Notes: a model not told the origin generated them from the letters alone. A stretch of 15,115 nucleotides of DNA from JBHWPB01 sp043424675 (GCA_043424675.1 JBHWPB010000127.1:1-15115); one strand, 5' to 3'. Counted from the first letter of the stretch, positions 6,658-13,475 are shown. Numbers and translations: made by a program.

Positions 6658-6684
6658 GGTACTAATTGAAAAGGAGGCAATGTC

Positions 6685-7689
6685 ATGACAAAATCAATGA
6701 CTGCACGTGAACGTAAAAATGCTTATATCAAAGGAGAACCTGTCGATCGGATTCCTGTTACACTGTTTCACCCCGAGTTTGCATCTCATCTTTTAGGGAT
6801 GACGGCTATTGAAGCGCAACGCTCAGCTGAAACTTTAGCTGAAAGAGAGATTAACATGTACCGCAGATTTGGGGTAGATGAAATAGCTTTATACTACACT
6901 ACTTTAAAATTACATTCAGCGATGATGGTTCGCGACTTAGAAGAGGTAGATAAGCTCTCTCTTGAATACTATACCTTCGACAAAGACGAAAGACAGCAGA
7001 TTAATTTTGAAGCTGCAGAACTTATCTACAAAGAAATAGGGAACGAGGTTCAGTTGACCCATAGTATCTCAGGACCGCTAACTTTAGCGGGAGGTTTAGT
7101 TCCTCACACGACTATTTTAAGAGGCATGCGCAAGCAGCCTGAACAAGTCCATAAACTTTTACGTTTTGCGACAGATTTTCTCAAGGGTATGGTGGATACT
7201 TTCTCAGAGCTAGATTATCTCGATTACCTGGTGATGGATCCTGTTTCTTCGGGGTCCTTGTTGAGTCCAAAACAATACGAAGAATTCGGGATGCCTTATA
7301 CAAAAGAACTGGTCGAATATATCCATAACTATACAGACTTTGTTACTCTACATATCTGCGGCAACACGAAGAAAATCTGGCCTTACATTAAAGAAACAGG
7401 AGTAGACGCCTTCAGTCTGGATCAAGTCGTAGATATGGAAGAAGCCAAGGAGGCTCTAGGAGAAAGTATGCTGCTGATGGGAAATGTCGATCCTACAGAA
7501 ATATTAGTTCAAGGCAGCCCTGAAGAGGTAGAGACGAATGTAAAAGAAATCTTTGAAAAAGCAGCAGATTCTCCTAAAGGATTTATTTTACGATCAGGCT
7601 GTGGCGTCCCAGATAATGCACCTGTAGAAAACGTCGAAGCTTATATGGAAGCCGGCCGCATCTTTGGTAAAAACTATGCTTTATCATAA
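6685..7689 (+). CDS. UroD-family corrinoid methyltransferase (MtaA/CmuA/MtvB-like), first copy
   Basis: Cytoplasmic zinc methyltransferase of the uroporphyrinogen decarboxylase fold, 334 residues. Relatives move methyl groups between a corrinoid protein and a thiol (MtaA, MtbA) or from a methoxy or methyl substrate to a corrinoid protein (MtvB, OdmB, CmuA). The zinc signature is complete: His223 and Cys225 in LHICGN, and Cys306 in RSGCGVP. Also seen are the N-terminal MTARERKNAYIKGEPVDRIP block, the SGPLTLAGGL segment and MDPVSSGSLLSPKQYEEF. The porphyrin-binding arginines of true HemE are not evident and the neighbours are corrinoid genes, so heme synthesis is unlikely. ATG 6685 follows AAGGAGG by 7 bases. 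It is the first gene of the operon and overlaps the next by 14 bases. Whether this copy takes the donor or acceptor step is unknown. Confidence 0.85.
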   Translation: MTKSMTARERKNAYIKGEPVDRIPVTLFHPEFASHLLGMTAIEAQRSAETLAEREINMYRRFGVDEIALYYTTLKLHSAMMVRDLEEVDKLSLEYYTFDKDERQQINFEAAELIYKEIGNEVQLTHSISGPLTLAGGLVPHTTILRGMRKQPEQVHKLLRFATDFLKGMVDTFSELDYLDYLVMDPVSSGSLLSPKQYEEFGMPYTKELVEYIHNYTDFVTLHICGNTKKIWPYIKETGVDAFSLDQVVDMEEAKEALGESMLLMGNVDPTEILVQGSPEEVETNVKEIFEKAADSPKGFILRSGCGVPDNAPVENVEAYMEAGRIFGKNYALS

Positions 7690-8431
7690 GACATCTGAAG
7701 GCTATAAAACGAGAGAACATATTCCTTCTTCTATACAGCAAGTGAAGATCGAAGATATTGCTCAGGACAGCCAAGCGATGAAACAATTGAGTATCAACAT
7801 GAAAGAACTTCTAAACTTAAATGACATCCATCTGCCTGTCCATGACATTCCTGTTCTCCATGCTTTGGGAGTGCAATCTGAGATATCATGGGAGCATGGA
7901 ATCATGCTGCAAGCAGAGCCTTATAGTGACATGGGGCAGTTAAAGGATCTTCATTTCGATAGCACACACCTTGAAACGCTTTTCAAGGTGATCAGAGAAT
8001 TAAAAGCAGAGGGCGAAACCGTTTTTATAGAAATCCCGGGAATATACACAGCTTTATCTGCTTTAGTTCCTTTTGAAAAAGTGATTCAATCTGCTAAGTT
8101 CCCTATTTATCAGGAAATCACAGAAAAAGCACTGTCAGACTTGAAATGGTATGTCAAAGAGTTGGATGAGTTAAAAGTAGATACTATTTATTATTCAGAT
8201 GAATTATCTCGCTTAGATATTGTGGGAGCTCATTTCTATGAACGTTATTATTCAAAGATCGCCAAAGAGATAATAGAGCTTTCAGAGACTTTAAACTACG
8301 CTCGATTGTCTATTGGAAAACATACTTTTAAAGCGATGAAAACTCTACAATTATTAGAAGAGAAACCAGATGGAAAGATTCACACGCAAGAGGGATTATA
8401 CGAACTAACAGAGAAAGAGTGGAGAAAATGA
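7676..8431 (+). CDS. Degenerate protein without cysteines, possible UroD-fold relative, in the methyltransferase operon
   Basis: A 251-residue protein that I cannot assign to a named family. Segment order recalls its UroD-like neighbours: LGVQSEISWEHGIMLQ, then VFIEIPGIYTALSALVPFEKVI (where neighbours have SGPLTLAGGL or SVGGAMTIAS), then SRLDIVGAHFYERYYSKIAKEI (where they have the DPVSSGSLLSPK block). Where they carry LHICG it reads ARLSIGKHT, and the last third of the fold is absent. It has no cysteine at all, so it cannot build the His-Cys-Cys zinc site. It is probably a non-catalytic partner or regulator rather than an enzyme (inference). ATG 7676 overlaps the previous gene by 14 bases without a clear ribosome binding site, implying translational coupling; a TTG at 7664 is the alternative. 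The frame is intact and ends in an ATGA overlap with the next gene, which argues against a decaying pseudogene. Confidence 0.65.
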   Translation: MLYHKTSEGYKTREHIPSSIQQVKIEDIAQDSQAMKQLSINMKELLNLNDIHLPVHDIPVLHALGVQSEISWEHGIMLQAEPYSDMGQLKDLHFDSTHLETLFKVIRELKAEGETVFIEIPGIYTALSALVPFEKVIQSAKFPIYQEITEKALSDLKWYVKELDELKVDTIYYSDELSRLDIVGAHFYERYYSKIAKEIIELSETLNYARLSIGKHTFKAMKTLQLLEEKPDGKIHTQEGLYELTEKEWRK

Positions 8432-9084
8432 AAGAGAAAGCATTATATTTAAAAGAATTATCCGATACTATTTATGAAATGGATGAAGTCGAGATTGTCG
8501 ACATCGCAAAAGAGTATATCGAAGCGGGTTATGATGCACATGATGCTGTCAACTTTGGTTTGGTCGACGGCATGAACCGCGTCGGAGAAGCTTATGAAGA
8601 GGAAGAATACTTTGTCACAGATCTTCTCTTTGCTTCGGATGCTATGTATGCAGCCTTAGACTATTTGCAACCTTATCTGACAGAAGATGCCGCTGCCGAC
8701 AAAGCAGGAATCTGTGTTATCGGAAACGTCGAAGGGGATACTCATGATATCGGCAAGAACTTAGTCAAAACGATGTTGGAAGCCTCCGGTTTCGAAATGC
8801 ATGATTTAGGAAAAGACGTTCCAGTGAATACTTTCATTGACAAAGCAGAAGAAGTGAATGCGGATATCATTTGTATTTCCACCTTGATGACCACCACCAT
8901 GCCGAAAATGAGAGAAGTTCTGGAGACGCTCGAAGAAAAAGAGCTGCGTCAGACTTATAAAGTCATGATCGGCGGCGGCCCGGTTAACCAGGCGTTCGCT
9001 GATGAAATCGGAGCAGATGGCTATTCTGAAAATGCGACAGAAGCGGTCAGACTGGCAGAAAAACTTATGAAAATTGAGGCTTAA
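8428..9084 (+). CDS. Corrinoid (B12-binding) methyl-carrier protein, MtaC/MtbC/MtvC type
   Basis: Small cytoplasmic protein of 218 residues that carries the methyl group on cobalt between the methyltransferases. Residues 1-85 form the helical cap domain seen in MtaC and MetH. Residues about 90-215 form the Rossmann-like cobalamin domain with the full base-off/His-on signature: GDTHDIGKN (His106 as lower cobalt ligand), STLMTTT about 40 residues later, and IGGGPVN. Length is normal for the family. The ATG overlaps the previous TGA (ATGA) with GGAG just upstream; a GTG three codons earlier is possible. The ASKHA activator starts one base after its stop. I see nothing that reveals the substrate. 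It is the surest member of the operon and fixes it as a corrinoid pathway. Confidence 0.95.
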   Translation: MKEKALYLKELSDTIYEMDEVEIVDIAKEYIEAGYDAHDAVNFGLVDGMNRVGEAYEEEEYFVTDLLFASDAMYAALDYLQPYLTEDAAADKAGICVIGNVEGDTHDIGKNLVKTMLEASGFEMHDLGKDVPVNTFIDKAEEVNADIICISTLMTTTMPKMREVLETLEEKELRQTYKVMIGGGPVNQAFADEIGADGYSENATEAVRLAEKLMKIEA

Positions 9085-9085
9085 A

Positions 9086-10525
9086 ATGTATAGAAAAAGT
9101 AAAGAAGAAATGAACCAACCTCAGATATTTAACATTCTGAATGAAGGTAAGATGGCAGCGTTTGATGTTCACCCCGTACTTGAAAAAACGCAGACAGACG
9201 AAGGCACTGGTGTCACGTTTAATCGAGATGTCCTTGATCAAAAAGTTGGAGAGGACAGCGACTTGTTGGCTCTTGTTGTGGATATTGGAACCACCACGCT
9301 TGTTGTAAGCTTGGTGGATATAGAAAAAGGAAGAGAAGTGGCTTCTAAAACGGGTGAAAATCCTCAAAGAGAGTACGGGGATGATGTCCTGACAAGAATC
9401 ACTTATATTCAAGAGCATGAAAAGGGTTTGCAGACGATGCAGAGGAATGTCCTTCAGCTCATCGAAGATTTAGGCCAGGAACTCTGCCAGGAACATGAAT
9501 ATGAAGCAGAGAGTGTCTACAGCATTTTTGTTTCAGGGAATACTATCATGAATCATATTATTATGGGAATCTCTCCCGTTTCCTTGGGAGTTTCTCCCTA
9601 CACTCTTCAATTCAAGGACAGCCAAAAAGCAAGCTTTGAAGAAATTGGTCTTCGAGCTTTTGGAAAAGGAGTTTTTCAAACACTGCCGAACATTTCAGCC
9701 TTTGTCGGCGGAGATGTTACGGCGGGCATTATTTCTACTGAGATATACAAAAGTGACGAAACAAAACTCTTCGTTGATGTCGGTACAAATGGAGAAATCG
9801 TGTTGATCAAAGATGGTCAGCTGTATTCTACTTCCTGTGCAGCGGGTCCCGCCATGGAAGGGATGGGCATCAGCTCTGGTATGACGGCGCGCCAAGGTGC
9901 GATCGAAGAAGCGAAGTTTGTAGAAGATAGGCTAGAGCTCCAGACCATTAATCATGAGGATCCGATTGGGATCTGCGGGAGTGGCATTTTAGCGCTTGTC
10001 CGTGAATTCTTAAAAGTGGGTTTAATCATCCCCAGAGGAAATATCGCAAAAGCAGACCAAGTTCCTGCATCCCTGCAGCCTTATTTAATGGAGGATGTCA
10101 AAGGTTTGTGGGTAGATAAAAAACACGACGTTTACCTGACCCAACAAGATATCAGAAAAATACAACTGGCAAAAGGAGCGATTTTATCGGGTATTCAATA
10201 TCTCTTAAAAGAGAGTGAAGTGGAACCAGAAGAAATTGATCAGTGCTATATTGCGGGTCAATTTGGTTCCTATGTGTCACCAGAGAGTTTTACACAGGTC
10301 GGAATCCTACCGCAAGCGCTTCGAGATAAAGTAGATTATGTTGGGAATACCAGCAAGAGTGGTGCTTTTATGATAGCGATGAATCAGGAGCTCTATCAAA
10401 GTATGGATGAGTTGATTGCGGATGTACGCCATATTGAACTCAGCCTTTTAGATGATTATGACCGTGTTTTTGCCTATGCCACATTTTTTCCAGAGAGAGA
10501 GGTGACAGAATATGTCAGCAATTAA
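9086..10525 (+). CDS. ASKHA-type reductive activator of the corrinoid protein (DUF4445, RACE-like), lacking an Fe-S domain
   Basis: ATP-dependent activator that returns inactive Co(II) corrinoid to Co(I). The 479-residue protein has actin-like phosphate loops VVDIGTTT (66-71 for DIGTTT) and VDVGTNGE (231-237 for DVGTNGE), plus GPAMEGMG, GICGSG and YIAGQFGSY, all typical of this family. RACE proteins normally begin with a [2Fe-2S] domain, and RamA ends with two [4Fe-4S] clusters. Here the first 60 residues contain no cysteine, and the four cysteines I can find (ELCQ, SCAAG, ICGSG, QCYIAG) do not form a cluster motif. Electrons must come from a separate ferredoxin or flavoprotein, not encoded in this operon. 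ATG 9086 follows GAGG by 6 bases. The 3' end overlaps the next gene by 14 bases. Confidence 0.9.
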   Translation: MYRKSKEEMNQPQIFNILNEGKMAAFDVHPVLEKTQTDEGTGVTFNRDVLDQKVGEDSDLLALVVDIGTTTLVVSLVDIEKGREVASKTGENPQREYGDDVLTRITYIQEHEKGLQTMQRNVLQLIEDLGQELCQEHEYEAESVYSIFVSGNTIMNHIIMGISPVSLGVSPYTLQFKDSQKASFEEIGLRAFGKGVFQTLPNISAFVGGDVTAGIISTEIYKSDETKLFVDVGTNGEIVLIKDGQLYSTSCAAGPAMEGMGISSGMTARQGAIEEAKFVEDRLELQTINHEDPIGICGSGILALVREFLKVGLIIPRGNIAKADQVPASLQPYLMEDVKGLWVDKKHDVYLTQQDIRKIQLAKGAILSGIQYLLKESEVEPEEIDQCYIAGQFGSYVSPESFTQVGILPQALRDKVDYVGNTSKSGAFMIAMNQELYQSMDELIADVRHIELSLLDDYDRVFAYATFFPEREVTEYVSN

Positions 10526-11591
10526 AAAGCATCCCAAAGATGAAATGACGCCTTTAGAACGCAGTGAAGCGATTGAAAAAGAAAAGAGATTTGACCGCCT
10601 CCCTACCAGTTTATTTGTCGGAGAAATCAAAGCACGCTTGATCAATAAGAGTTTTGACCAAATTGTCCATTCTGTCGAGGCCATTGTTGAGGCTGAAATT
10701 GAAACTTTTAATCGCTTTGGAGCAGACGGCTTATCTTGCGGTCCGAACTCTTATGGTATTGGAACAGCTCTAGGAGCGGACGTAGTTTATCCTGAAGACA
10801 GCCTCCCTCATCCTATCTCAGATTACCTGACAGACTACAGTATGTTGGACAATATGGAACCCGTAGATCCTTATAAAGACCAGCCCGTCAAAAATAAATT
10901 AGAAGCGCTCGATATTTTAGCGGAAGAAGCAGAAGGCATCGTAGGTATCTCTTCCAGTGTTGGTGGAGCGATGACCATTGCTTCTTACCTCAGAGGAGCT
11001 GAAAATCTCTTGAAAGATTTGAGAAGGAATCCGGAAGGAGTGAAGAAGCTCTTAGACCTGATTGTAGAATCGCAGAAAAACTGTATCGATGCCTTTGCAC
11101 CCTATGGGGTCAGAATATCGCTTGGAGATCCCGTTTCCAGCGGGAGTCTCTTATCTCCTAAACTCTTTAAGGAGTTTTCCTATCCTGCCTTAAAAGAAAT
11201 CAGTGATTATGCTTATGAAAAAACTGGCAAGAAAGCGACCTTGCATATCTGTGGAAAGACAGAAAGCAATTGGGGGGCGATGCGTGAATTGAACTTATCT
11301 GCTTATAGTTTGGATAATCAAAGTGATTTGGCAGAAGCTCTCGATTTCTTTGGAAATAAAATGGGTGTAATAGGCAATATTCCTCCAGTAGAGGTTATGC
11401 ATCAAGGATCGGAAGAAGAAATTCATCAAGCGGTCAGAGAAAGTATCCGAGTTGGCCAGGAAAGCGGTCGTTCCCATGTCGTTGCTTTTGGATGCGATAT
11501 CCCTCCACAAGCGCCTTTAGAAAATCTCGATTATTACATGGATGCGATAAGAAAGTATGGCAGCTATGAAGCAGTGGAATCGCTGAAGTAG
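10512..11591 (+). CDS. UroD-family corrinoid methyltransferase (MtaA-like), second copy
   Basis: A 359-residue zinc methyltransferase of the same family as the first gene of the operon but clearly diverged and about 25 residues longer. Zinc ligands are His245 and Cys247 (LHICGKT) and Cys328 (FGCDIPP). It also has ALGADVVYPEDSLPHP, a segment typical of MtaA/MtbA-like methyltransferases, and GDPVSSGSLLSPKLFKEF. With a corrinoid protein and an activator between them, the two UroD-type enzymes are natural candidates for the donor (MT1) and acceptor (MT2) half reactions; which is which is not decided by sequence. ATG 10512 follows GAGGTGA by about 8 bases and overlaps the activator gene by 14 bases. 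No pterin-binding methyltransferase accompanies it, so the acceptor may be a thiol rather than tetrahydrofolate (inference). Confidence 0.87.
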   Translation: MSAIKKHPKDEMTPLERSEAIEKEKRFDRLPTSLFVGEIKARLINKSFDQIVHSVEAIVEAEIETFNRFGADGLSCGPNSYGIGTALGADVVYPEDSLPHPISDYLTDYSMLDNMEPVDPYKDQPVKNKLEALDILAEEAEGIVGISSSVGGAMTIASYLRGAENLLKDLRRNPEGVKKLLDLIVESQKNCIDAFAPYGVRISLGDPVSSGSLLSPKLFKEFSYPALKEISDYAYEKTGKKATLHICGKTESNWGAMRELNLSAYSLDNQSDLAEALDFFGNKMGVIGNIPPVEVMHQGSEEEIHQAVRESIRVGQESGRSHVVAFGCDIPPQAPLENLDYYMDAIRKYGSYEAVESLK

Positions 11592-11630
11592 CAAGCAGAT
11601 TGTTGCTCTACTTGAAAAAGGAAGGTAGCT

Positions 11631-12149
11631 ATGGCTGAATTAGTTGATTTGTACAATGCAGAGGGCGAGAAGACCGGAACAGACCACGAAAGAGGAGAGC
11701 CGTTGCCTGAGGGAGCCTATCACAAGATTGTCAACGTGATGGTCATCCATCAAGAAGGGGAAATCCTCGTCACAAAGCGTTCTGCTCAAAAGAAAATCTA
11801 CCCTGGTTACTATGAAGCAAGTATTGGCGGTGTCGTACAGAAGGGTGAAAGTCCTGAAGAGGCCGCTAGGAGAGAGTTGTATGAAGAAACGGATATCAAA
11901 AGTAACAGCTTAGTCCATCTCTCCACTCACTACTACCATGGTTGGCCGATCATTGTCGATGATTTCTATTGCTTAACAGCCATGGACAAAGATGAAGTGT
12001 ATTTAGACGGAGTTGAGACAGTGGAATATGATTGGAAGACTTTAGAAGAAGTCGATGAGTTGATGGAAGAAGAAAAAGTTTACAATTATAATTCAGAGCG
12101 CTGGAAAAATGAGTATTATAAGAAATTGAAAGAAGTTATAGGCAATTAA
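11631..12149 (+). CDS. Nudix hydrolase (YfcD/IPP-isomerase-like subgroup)
   Basis: A 172-residue cytoplasmic Nudix protein. The box runs from Gly67 to Ile89: G-x5-E73-x7-R81-E82-L-Y-E85-E86-x-D88-I, all metal-binding acids present, with Asp88 where the consensus has Gly. The upstream region LVDLYNAEGEKTGTDHERGEPLPEGAYH and the KRSAQKKIYPGYYEASIGG block are typical of the YfcD/Idi-like subgroup, whose substrates are mostly unassigned. ATG 11631 follows GGAAGG by about 5 bases. It begins 39 bases after the last methyltransferase gene with no terminator between, so it is probably co-transcribed, but nothing links it functionally to methyl transfer. Confidence 0.9.
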   Translation: MAELVDLYNAEGEKTGTDHERGEPLPEGAYHKIVNVMVIHQEGEILVTKRSAQKKIYPGYYEASIGGVVQKGESPEEAARRELYEETDIKSNSLVHLSTHYYHGWPIIVDDFYCLTAMDKDEVYLDGVETVEYDWKTLEEVDELMEEEKVYNYNSERWKNEYYKKLKEVIGN

Positions 12150-12181
12150 AAAGTCTCCGTTTAACTGAACGGAGACTTTTT
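12148..12181. terminator. Bidirectional terminator between the Nudix and BASS genes
   Basis: A 14-bp perfect stem, AAAAAGTCTCCGTT (12148-12161) with AACGGAGACTTTTT (12168-12181), has T runs on both strands. It serves the plus-strand Nudix gene, whose stop codon it overlaps, and the minus-strand transporter ending at 12198. Confidence 0.9.
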
Positions 12182-12197
12182 AGTTAGGAATGTTTTA

Positions 12198-13178
12198 TTA
12201 AACTTCTACAGTACTTGCTGTGGGTTGTGTTTCTTTACTTTCTACTTCTAATTTCCCATCTTGTGCTGCACACCATCTGGCATAAAGAGTGCCGGTTAAG
12301 GTGTGAACGACAGCAGCAACTGCACCAGCTAACGCGGTGGTCGGCGAAAAGTGCTCGAGGGCTAGTGAAGAAGCAAGCCCCGAGTTTTGCTGGCCGACTT
12401 CAAGAGCTGAGGCGCGAGCAACATCAGTATCATATCCAAAGAACTTGCTCATGCCATATCCCGTAGCGCAGCCAAAGAGATTCAGGAATAGAACAGCTGC
12501 GACCAGTACTAAGCCTGTGCTTAATAAAGCATCGCGGTTGACTGCGACTGTCGCTAATAAGACCAGCAGCACTCCGATAGAAGAAACAGTTGGAAGCAGC
12601 GGTTCGACTTTTTGAGTCTTCTCGCTGAAGAACGTGCTGACTAAGAGACCCAGACCGATAGGAAGGACTACAATCTGGAGGATTGAAAGGAACATCGGCC
12701 AGAATTCTACTGGTACGTAAGCACTTCCGTAGAACTGCAGTAAAAATGGTGTGACAACTGGTGCGAGCAAGGTTGAGAAGGAGGTTGCGCTGATAGAGAG
12801 CGGCACGTCTCCGTTAGCCAGAAATGTATAGACGTTACTAGCCGTTCCTCCGGGTACAGAAGCAAGCAGGATAAAGCCTAAAGCGAGTTCTCCTTCAAAG
12901 CCAAGTAGGCGGGTGATAAGGAAAGCTACTAAAGGTTGCACGCCGTATTGTAAAAGCATAATCTGAAAGATCTGTTTAGGACGGGTTAAAACTTCTGAGA
13001 AATCTTCCACGGTCATGGTGAGTCCCATGGAAAACATGATGACTTGAAGCAAAAGAGTGACGTAAGCAGATAATCCTGAAAAGAGATTCGGAAAAAGCAA
13101 GCCGGCTGCTGTAACTGCCAGGATGATAAGGGTAAGATGTTTATTGTAGAATTGGTTAAATTTTTCGAAATATTTCAT
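12198..13178 (-). CDS. Sodium-coupled transporter of the BASS (bile acid:sodium symporter) family
   Basis: Integral membrane protein of 326 residues with about ten hydrophobic helices. The family takes up organic anions with sodium; bacterial members are reported to carry pantoate/ketopantoate, and plant members carry pyruvate, glycolate and methylthio-2-oxoacids. Both sodium sites look complete by comparison with my memory of the Neisseria ASBT structure: Ser114-Asn115 in VPGGTASNVYT, Ser128 and Thr132 in SISATS, Gln77, and Glu260 with Gln264 in LEVGQQNSG. The C-terminal 20 residues are polar. ATG 13178 has AAAGGG about 8 bases upstream. The gene is preceded by an isoleucine leader-peptide attenuator and a second small ORF, which suggests that its substrate relates to isoleucine or branched-chain oxoacids (inference). 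The divergent neighbour is a 2-hydroxyacid dehydrogenase. Confidence 0.9.
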   Translation of the reverse strand: MKYFEKFNQFYNKHLTLIILAVTAAGLLFPNLFSGLSAYVTLLLQVIMFSMGLTMTVEDFSEVLTRPKQIFQIMLLQYGVQPLVAFLITRLLGFEGELALGFILLASVPGGTASNVYTFLANGDVPLSISATSFSTLLAPVVTPFLLQFYGSAYVPVEFWPMFLSILQIVVLPIGLGLLVSTFFSEKTQKVEPLLPTVSSIGVLLVLLATVAVNRDALLSTGLVLVAAVLFLNLFGCATGYGMSKFFGYDTDVARASALEVGQQNSGLASSLALEHFSPTTALAGAVAAVVHTLTGTLYARWCAAQDGKLEVESKETQPTASTVEV

Positions 13179-13201
13179 GTTAAAAACCCTTTCTTAGAAA
13201 T

Positions 13202-13243
13202 CTAAAGTAATGCCCATCCTAAAATATCAATACCATCTTCCAT
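13202..13243 (-). CDS. Second small ORF (13 codons) between attenuator and BASS gene
   Basis: ATG at 13243 is preceded by AAAAGGAG (13260-13253) with a 9-base spacer, a stronger site than that of the transporter itself. The peptide is MEDGIDILGWALL and its TAG lies 23 bases before the transporter ATG. It lies just past the terminator, so it is translated only when the attenuator is read through. It has no run of one amino acid. It may couple translation to the transporter or be a functional micropeptide; unknown. Confidence 0.5.
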   Translation of the reverse strand: MEDGIDILGWALL

Positions 13244-13265
13244 GGTCGATCACTCCTTTTAGCTA

Positions 13266-13307
13266 TTAAAAAAGCCCCCATTTAGTTGATACACTAAACG
13301 GGGGCTT
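13266..13307 (-). terminator. Attenuator terminator (hairpin 4:5) before the BASS gene
   Basis: On the minus strand, AAGCCCCCGTTTAGT (13307-13293) pairs with ACTAAATGGGGGCTT (13286-13272): 15 pairs with one G-U and a 6-base loop, followed by a T run (plus-strand A at 13268-13273). It lies between leader peptide and transporter, so it is an internal, conditional terminator. Its 5' arm overlaps the antiterminator. Confidence 0.88.
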
Positions 13308-13374
13308 AAGTCCCATTCAGTGTAAACACGAATAGGACTTAAACGCTGTTTTTATTAAACAGGTCAAAGTCCTT
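13290..13374 (-). promoter_or_regulatory. Isoleucine attenuator: alternative hairpins 1:2, 2:3 and 3:4
   Basis: Minus-strand arms are: 1 (13373-13357), 2 (13351-13334 in 1:2, 13341-13326 in 2:3), 3 (13324-13307) and 4 (13302-13290). Hairpin 1:2 pairs AGGACTT and CTGTTT blocks. Hairpin 2:3 pairs TAAGTCCTATTC with the GAATGGGACTTA arm. Hairpin 3:4 pairs TACACTGAATGGG (13324-13312) with CCCGTTTAGTGTA (13302-13290), 13 pairs with two G-U, and uses up the terminator's 5' arm. Arm 1 starts one base after the leader stop codon, so a ribosome at the stop covers it (giving 2:3, then the terminator), while one stalled on Ile leaves it free (giving 1:2, then 3:4, read-through). Confidence 0.8.
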
Positions 13375-13416
13375 CTAGATAATAATAATAATTGTTTGTT
13401 CGTATTTAACTTTCAT
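13375..13416 (-). CDS. Isoleucine-rich attenuator leader peptide
   Basis: ATG at 13416 with AAGGAG at 13430-13425 (8-base spacer). The 13-codon frame reads MKVKYEQTIIIII and stops at TAG 13377-13375. The five consecutive isoleucine codons (four ATT, one ATC) directly precede the stop. Its position 24 bases after the predicted transcription start, and just before a set of competing hairpins ending in a terminator, is the classic layout of leader peptides that sense charged tRNA by ribosome stalling. Valine and leucine are not enriched (one Val, no Leu), so isoleucine is the specific signal. Confidence 0.82.
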   Translation of the reverse strand: MKVKYEQTIIIII

Positions 13417-13446
13417 GGGTCGCTCTCCTTAAACTTATTGTTTGGT

Positions 13447-13475
13447 ATCATATCTGTCTTCTAAAAATAAGTCAA
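13447..13475 (-). promoter_or_regulatory. Promoter of the BASS attenuator transcript
   Basis: On the minus strand, TTGACT (13475-13470), 17-base spacer, TATGAT (13452-13447): each hexamer has one mismatch to consensus. The predicted start is near 13440. This strong constitutive-looking promoter fits control by attenuation rather than by an activator. Confidence 0.8.

Noticed and set aside
6377..6684. Cobalamin riboswitch upstream of the corrinoid operon
   Set aside because: Isolated pieces such as CCAGAG...ACTG and AGGGAATC recall parts of the B12 box, but the ordered conserved core is absent, and the likely promoter leaves only about 20 bases of leader.
6685..7689. HemE (uroporphyrinogen decarboxylase for heme synthesis)
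   Set aside because: The HxC...C zinc motif and the corrinoid neighbours point to methyltransferase relatives; no other heme genes are present.
7676..8431. Pseudogene call for the degenerate UroD-like ORF
   Set aside because: There is no internal stop or frameshift, and both ends overlap neighbouring genes in the pattern of active translational coupling.
13266..13374. T-box riboswitch for isoleucine upstream of the BASS gene
   Set aside because: No T-box sequence (AGGGTGGNACC) or specifier loop is seen; a translated Ile-rich leader peptide explains the hairpins better.
13381..13392. AAT trinucleotide repeat as a microsatellite
   Set aside because: It is short and, on the minus strand, is precisely the run of ATT isoleucine codons of the leader peptide.
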